This document shows, piece after piece, positions 13,162 through 17,390 of a stretch of 17,390 bases of DNA. Source of the DNA: DATDIC01 sp963777625 (lineage in GTDB: Bacteria > Pseudomonadota > Alphaproteobacteria > Acetobacterales > Acetobacteraceae); assembly GCA_963777625.1 (NCBI GenBank), contig CAVZRO010000032.1, positions 1 to 17,390 on the forward strand, given 5' to 3'. Within the stretch, counting starts at the first letter, position 1; each line of letters begins with the position of its first letter. The translations under genes were made by a program, and so were the position numbers. The notes beneath the pieces were generated by a model. It searched no databases. It saw only the letters and a list, made by a program, of their open reading frames with translations, and was not told where the DNA came from.

Positions 13162-14199
13162 ATGACACGGTCGTTTTGCCCTGCCGCTCTGGCCGCCTTG
13201 CTGGTTGCCGCCGGGCTCGCCGGTGCGGCGCAGGCCCAGTCTCCCTCGTCGGGCTCGCCCACGCTGGACGCGGTGAAAAGCCGCGGGCAGCTCGCCTGCG
13301 GGGTCAGCGGCGACGTGCCCGGCTTCTCGCTGCCCGACAGTCAGGGCGTGATGCGCGGACTGGATGCCGATGGCTGCCGCGCCATCGCCGCCGCCGTGTT
13401 GGGGGACGCGAACAAGGTCAAATACGTTCCGCTGACCACCCAGAACCGCTTCACCGCCCTGCAATCGGGCGGCGTGGACGTGCTGATCCGTGAAACCACC
13501 TGGACCTTGGGCCGCGAAGCCAGCCTCGGGCTGGAGTTCACCGGCATCAACTTCTACGACGGCACCGGCTTCCTGGTGAAGAAGTCCGCCGGCGTGACCT
13601 CGGCGAAGCAGCTCGACGGCGCCACCATCTGCGTCCAGCCCGGCACCAGCACGGAGCTGGCCATCGCCGACTATTTCCGCGCCAACAACATGAAATTCAC
13701 GCCGATCGAGATCGCCGATCTGCAACAGATCCAGCAGGCGTTCCTCTCCGGCCGCTGCGACGTCTATTCCACCGATAGCTCGGCGCTGGCCACCTTCCGC
13801 TACACCCGCGGCCCCCAGGCCGGCGATTTCGTTCTACTTCCGGAACTCATCAGCAAGGAGCCGCTCGGCCCGTCGGTGCGCAAGGGTGACGATAAATGGT
13901 TCGACATCGTCCGCTGGATCGGTTTCGCCCAGCTCGATGCCGAGGACCACGGCGTTACCAGCAAGAACGTGGACGATATGCTGAAATCCGACATTCCCGA
14001 CATCCGCCGCCTGCTCGGCGTTGACGGCGATCTCGGCAAGGAGCTCGGTCTCGACAACAAATGGGCCTACAACGCCATCAAGCAGGTCGGCAATTTCGCC
14101 GAAATCTGGGATCGCGACATGACCCCGATGGGCGTTCCTCGCGGCGTCAACAAGCTATGGAAGGATGGCGGGCTGATGTATTCGCCGCCGCTGCGCTGA
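13162..14199 (+). CDS. aapJ: General L-amino-acid ABC transporter, periplasmic binding protein
   Basis: Periplasmic solute-binding protein of the Aap/Bzt polar amino-acid importer (345 aa). ATG 13162 follows a perfect AGGAGG at 7 nt. Signal peptide MTRSFCPAALAALLVAAGLA with cleavage after AQA (residue 25). The mature protein shows LDAVKSRGQLACGVSGDVPG, GLDADGCRAIAAAVLGD, RFTALQSGGVDVL, a RxTTWTLxRExSLGL stretch, NFYDGTGFLVKK, ISKEPLGPSVRKGDDKWFDIVRW (in parts) and the terminal GVNKLWKDGGLMYSPPLR. All are AapJ/BztA landmarks, and length matches. Typical relatives have SRNTTWT where this has IRETTWT, a possible change in ligand range. First gene of the aapJQMP operon. Confidence 0.94.
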   Translation: MTRSFCPAALAALLVAAGLAGAAQAQSPSSGSPTLDAVKSRGQLACGVSGDVPGFSLPDSQGVMRGLDADGCRAIAAAVLGDANKVKYVPLTTQNRFTALQSGGVDVLIRETTWTLGREASLGLEFTGINFYDGTGFLVKKSAGVTSAKQLDGATICVQPGTSTELAIADYFRANNMKFTPIEIADLQQIQQAFLSGRCDVYSTDSSALATFRYTRGPQAGDFVLLPELISKEPLGPSVRKGDDKWFDIVRWIGFAQLDAEDHGVTSKNVDDMLKSDIPDIRRLLGVDGDLGKELGLDNKWAYNAIKQVGNFAEIWDRDMTPMGVPRGVNKLWKDGGLMYSPPLR

Positions 14200-14235
14200 C
14201 CTACGGATCCAGGCCAACTGGCGGGCGCTGATCCC

Positions 14236-15447
14236 GTGCCGGACATAGTCGCGGATCCTCGGCTGGTGAACGCCCGCCGCGCTCCGCGACGGCCGGTGCG
14301 GTTTGGCTGGTCCGACCCACGGCTGCGCAGCCTGGTCTGGCAGGTCGTCATCATCGGCATCGTCGTCGCGGTGGTGTGGTTCCTGGTCCGCAACACCAAC
14401 CGCAACCTCGCGGCACGCCACATCGCGACCGGCTTCGGCTTCCTGTTCCAGCCGGCCTCGATCCCGATCGGGGAAACGCCGATCGCCTACACCGCGTCGG
14501 TTTCCACCTACGGCCGCGCGATCCTGATCGGCATCCTGAACACGCTGAAGGTCGCGGTGCTGGGCATCGTGCTGGCGACCATCCTCGGCACCGCCGTGGG
14601 CATCGGGCGGCTGTCGCCGAACTGGCTGCTGGCCCGCATCACCGCCGCCTATGTGGAGTTCGTCCGCGACATTCCGTTACTGCTGCAATTATTCTTCTGG
14701 TACGGCATTCTGCAGGCGCTGCCGGCGCCCCGGCGGGCCTTCCACCCGCTGGCCGGCCTGTTCCTGTCGAACCGCGGCATCAAGCTGCCGGCGCTGGACT
14801 GGATGCCGGCCCACACGTTCGCGGTGCTGGCGCTTCTCGTCGGCCTGATCTGCCTGGCGGCCTGGTCGCGTTTCGCCGACCGGCGGCAGGCAGCGACGGG
14901 ACGCCGGCCCCCGACCTGGCCCGCCGCCATCCTGTGCATCATCGTGCTGCCGGTCGGGGTATGGGCCGCGTCCGGTGCACCGTTTCACCTGGACATGCCC
15001 GCGCTGCGCGGGTTCAACTTCCAGGGCGGAGCCACGGTCACGCCCGAATACGGGGCGCTGCTGATCGGCCTCGTGATCTATACCGCGACCTACATCGCCG
15101 AGATCGTCCGGTCCGGCATCCAGGCCGTTCCGCCCGGACAATGGGAAGCCGCCGGCGCGCTCGGCCTGCATCGTGGGCTGGTGCTGCGGCAGATCGTGCT
15201 GCCGCAGGCGCTGCGCGTGATCATCCCGCCAATGGCGAGCCAGTATTTGAACCTCATCAAGAACAGCTCGCTCGCGGTTGCTATCGGTTACCAGGACATC
15301 GTTTCAATCGCCGATACCACGCTGAACCAAACCGGCCAGGCGATCGAGGGCATCGCCATCATCATGGGCGTATATCTCTGCTTCAGCCTGTCGATCAGCG
15401 CCTTCATGAACTGGTACAACGCCCACCTCGCGCTGCGGACCCGCTGA
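14236..15447 (+). CDS. aapQ: General L-amino-acid ABC transporter permease
   Basis: Inner-membrane permease of the HisM/GlnP type, 403 aa, the long form characteristic of AapQ/BztB. It starts at GTG 14236, 36 nt after aapJ, with a weak ribosome-binding site. A first helix (about 33-52) is followed by a periplasmic segment, then the permease core beginning ILIGILNTLKVAVLGIVLAT, with AYVEFVRDIPLLLQLFFWYG. A large middle insertion with extra helices (about 190-265) precedes the second half. The cytoplasmic coupling helix is EAAGALGLHRG (from E304), followed by VLPQALRVIIPP, which contacts AapP. The end NWYNAHLALRTR is three bases before aapM. Confidence 0.93.
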   Translation: MPDIVADPRLVNARRAPRRPVRFGWSDPRLRSLVWQVVIIGIVVAVVWFLVRNTNRNLAARHIATGFGFLFQPASIPIGETPIAYTASVSTYGRAILIGILNTLKVAVLGIVLATILGTAVGIGRLSPNWLLARITAAYVEFVRDIPLLLQLFFWYGILQALPAPRRAFHPLAGLFLSNRGIKLPALDWMPAHTFAVLALLVGLICLAAWSRFADRRQAATGRRPPTWPAAILCIIVLPVGVWAASGAPFHLDMPALRGFNFQGGATVTPEYGALLIGLVIYTATYIAEIVRSGIQAVPPGQWEAAGALGLHRGLVLRQIVLPQALRVIIPPMASQYLNLIKNSSLAVAIGYQDIVSIADTTLNQTGQAIEGIAIIMGVYLCFSLSISAFMNWYNAHLALRTR

Positions 15448-15450
15448 GCC

Positions 15451-16524
15451 ATGCGCGCAGTCGCCTGGGCACGCGCCAGCCTGTTCAGCTCATGGTGGTC
15501 CACCGCGGTCACGCTGGTCCTGCTCTATGTCATCCTGCGCGGCGGCTGGGCCTTCATCGACTGGGCCTTCATCCACGCGGTCTGGACCGTACCGCCGGGC
15601 CCGAACGGACCCAACACGCAGGTCTGCTACGCCGCCAAGGGCGTCGGCGCCTGCTGGGCAGTGGTGAAGGAGAAATACCGTTTCATCCTGTTCGCCTTCT
15701 ATCCGTTCGCCCAGCAATGGCGTCCGGCAATATGCATCGGCCTGTTCATCCTGCTCTATGCCATGTCCGCCATGCGCCGTTTCTGGCGCAAGGAACTGGT
15801 GCTGCTGTGGATCATCACGCTGGCGGTGATCGGCATCCTGATGTGGGGCGGCGTATTCGGACTTCCCTTTGTGCCGCAATATCAGTGGGGCGGGCTGCCG
15901 CTGACGCTGATCCTGGCAACGCTCGGGCTGGCCGTCGCATTCCCGCTGGCGATCCTGGTGGCGCTCGGCCGCCGCTCCACCGGGTTGCCGGCGGTGCGCC
16001 TGCTCTGTGTCGTCTATGTGGAGCTGATCCGGGGCGTGCCGCTGATCAGCCTGCTATTCATGGCCACCACGATGTTCCCGCTGTTCATGCCGAACGGCGT
16101 CGATATCGACAAGGTGCTGTCGGCGCAGGTGGCGATCATCCTGTTCGCTGCGGCCTATCTGGCCGAGGTCGTCCGCGCCGGCCTGCAGGCGCTGCCGCGC
16201 GGACAGACGGAGGCGGCCGATGCCCTCGGACTGAGCTACTGGCGGAAGACTGGACTGGTCATCCTGCCGCAGGCGTTGCGGGTGGTCATCCCGCCGCTGG
16301 TCAATACATTCATCGGCTTCTTCAAGGATACCTCGCTGGTGCTGATCGTCGGCATCTTCGACCTGCTGAAGGCCGGCACGACGGCGGTGGCCGATCCGCC
16401 CTGGCAGGGCTTCGGCAACGAGATCTATGTCCTGCTCGCGGTCATCTATTTCGCTTTCTGCTTCGCCATGTCGAAATACAGCCACGGGCTGGAACGCGAG
16501 CTTGACCGCGCTCGCCGGCGCTGA
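15451..16524 (+). CDS. aapM: General L-amino-acid ABC transporter permease
   Basis: Second membrane subunit of the importer, 357 aa, pairing with AapQ. ATG 15451 lies 3 nt after the aapQ stop. An N-terminal helix (about 18-31), a periplasmic part with two Cys (VCYAAKGVGACWAVV) and a helix pair near 90-130 come before the core. The core opens GLPLTLILATLGLAVAFPLA and carries YVELIRGVPLISLLFMA. The EAA coupling loop is EAADALGLSYW (from E254) followed by LPQALRVVIPP. The tail is Arg-rich (RELDRARRR) and probably cytoplasmic. The arrangement and order are as in Rhizobium aapJQMP. Confidence 0.93.
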   Translation: MRAVAWARASLFSSWWSTAVTLVLLYVILRGGWAFIDWAFIHAVWTVPPGPNGPNTQVCYAAKGVGACWAVVKEKYRFILFAFYPFAQQWRPAICIGLFILLYAMSAMRRFWRKELVLLWIITLAVIGILMWGGVFGLPFVPQYQWGGLPLTLILATLGLAVAFPLAILVALGRRSTGLPAVRLLCVVYVELIRGVPLISLLFMATTMFPLFMPNGVDIDKVLSAQVAIILFAAAYLAEVVRAGLQALPRGQTEAADALGLSYWRKTGLVILPQALRVVIPPLVNTFIGFFKDTSLVLIVGIFDLLKAGTTAVADPPWQGFGNEIYVLLAVIYFAFCFAMSKYSHGLERELDRARRR

Positions 16525-16538
16525 GAGGAATACGAGGA

Positions 16539-17327
16539 ATGAGCACCACGCTGAGCCAGCCGGGACCGGCACCGGATCGCACCCAGGGCACCCCCATCAT
16601 CGTGATGGACAAGGTCAACAAGTGGTTCGGGCAACTGCACGTGCTGCGCGACGTGTCGCTGACCGTCGCGGAGAAGGAACGCGTGGTGGTCTGCGGGCCG
16701 TCCGGCTCTGGCAAATCGACCATGATCCGCTGCATCAACCGGCTGGAATCGCATCAGGAAGGCCGGATCGAGGTGGACGGCACCGAGCTGACCGACGATA
16801 CCCGCGCGCTGGACCAGATCCGGCGCGAGGTCGGGATGGTGTTCCAGTCCTTCAACCTGTTCCCGCATCTGACCATCCTGGAGAACTGCACGCTTGCACC
16901 GATCTGGGTGCGCAAGACCCCGAAGGCCGAGGCCGAGGAACAGGCCATGGGCATTCTCCGCCGCGTGCGCATCCCCGAGCAGGCCAAGAAATATCCCGGC
17001 CAGCTCTCCGGCGGACAGCAGCAGCGAGTAGCGATCGCCCGCGCCCTTTGCATGCGGCCGAAGATCATGCTGTTCGACGAGCCCACCTCCGCGCTCGACC
17101 CCGAAATGATCAAGGAAGTGCTCGACGTGATGATCGAGCTGGCGGAGTCGGGCATGACGATGGTGTGCGTGACACACGAGATGGGCTTCGCGCGCCAGGT
17201 CGCCGACCGGGTCGTGTTCATGGATCGCGGCGAGATCGTGGAAAGCGGCACGCCGACCACGATGTTCGAAAACCCCCAGACCGACCGGCTGAAACTGTTC
17301 CTGTCGCAGATTCTCCGCGGGCATTAG
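16539..17327 (+). CDS. aapP: General L-amino-acid ABC transporter ATP-binding protein
   Basis: Cytosolic ATPase subunit of 262 aa that powers uptake through AapQM. All motifs are intact: Walker A GPSGSGKST (53-61), Q-loop Q103 in VFQSFNLFPH, signature LSGGQQQR (156-163), Walker B IMLFDEP (176-182), D-loop SALD (184-187) and switch H213 in VTHEMGFA. The A-loop aromatic is probably W29 or F30 in VNKWFGQLHVL. ATG 16539 follows an ACGAGGA ribosome-binding site, 14 nt after aapM. A 15-20 residue N-terminal extension is common in AapP. No downstream hairpin is evident in the 63 nt left in the window. Confidence 0.96.
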   Translation: MSTTLSQPGPAPDRTQGTPIIVMDKVNKWFGQLHVLRDVSLTVAEKERVVVCGPSGSGKSTMIRCINRLESHQEGRIEVDGTELTDDTRALDQIRREVGMVFQSFNLFPHLTILENCTLAPIWVRKTPKAEAEEQAMGILRRVRIPEQAKKYPGQLSGGQQQRVAIARALCMRPKIMLFDEPTSALDPEMIKEVLDVMIELAESGMTMVCVTHEMGFARQVADRVVFMDRGEIVESGTPTTMFENPQTDRLKLFLSQILRGH

Positions 17328-17390
17328 TCCCCTGAAGGCAGACCCACCCCCGTCATCTCCGTTCCCCCGTCATTCCTGCCTCCCTTTCGA

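Noticed and set aside
14376..16505. 709-codon plus-strand ORF
   Set aside because: Out-of-frame shadow of aapQ and aapM, Arg/Pro/Ala-rich, no membrane helices; the true frames carry the EAA loops.
1..17390. CRISPR arrays, rRNA, integrase or transposase genes
   Set aside because: Looked for regularly spaced repeats, rRNA-like sequence and DDE or tyrosine-recombinase motifs; none seen.

Overview
The window looks like a chromosomal stretch from an alphaproteobacterium, most likely Acetobacteraceae or close Rhodospirillales. The reasons are the high-GC coding sequence, a BBP2-type outer-membrane porin of the kind abundant in acetic-acid and acidophilic relatives, a DUF1489 gene, an AapJQMP general amino-acid importer, and a composite palindromic intergenic repeat of alphaproteobacterial style. 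The taxonomic call is inference from protein style only; no marker gene is present.

Positions 1-2168 form an accessory-looking, visibly AT-richer block. It holds, on the minus strand, a BglII/BstYI-family restriction endonuclease and just upstream an MT-A70-type DNA adenine methyltransferase gene. The methyltransferase is broken by at least two apparent frameshifts, and its catalytic motif reads NPPW instead of DPPW. The block ends at an intact tRNA-Ala(CGC) gene (2169-2244).

From 2286 to 5089 there is a minus-strand group: a PuuB-like FAD amine/amino-acid oxidase, a small membrane protein, and the porin, whose leader carries a strong GC hairpin followed by T residues. On the plus strand follow an AI-2E/PerM-family permease with an extra C-terminal soluble domain (5641-7539) and a beta-keto-acid cleavage enzyme (BKACE, 7600-8529). 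Convergent with these, on the minus strand, is a two-gene unit with an ATGA overlap: an NTF2/SnoaL-GNAT fusion protein and an ACT-domain protein. A terminator-like hairpin sits directly ahead of its start codon and could act as an attenuator.

An intergenic stretch (about 9811-10316) contains that hairpin and a roughly 190-bp composite inverted repeat. Then comes a plus-strand pair with a 4-nt overlap, an M19 dipeptidase and an aldo/keto reductase, closed by a hairpin. Two minus-strand genes follow: a small secreted Thr/His/Lys-rich protein and DUF1489. The right end is a complete aapJ-aapQ-aapM-aapP polar amino-acid ABC importer operon (13162-17327), with a perfect dyad just ahead of the aapJ ribosome-binding site.

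Functionally, much of the window concerns uptake and breakdown of amino acids, amines and peptides: porin, Aap importer, M19 dipeptidase, FAD amine oxidase and BKACE. I see no large undescribed system. The best candidates for something new are the endonuclease stranded beside a decaying methylase, the coupled NTF2-GNAT/ACT pair with its leader hairpin, and the composite repeat.
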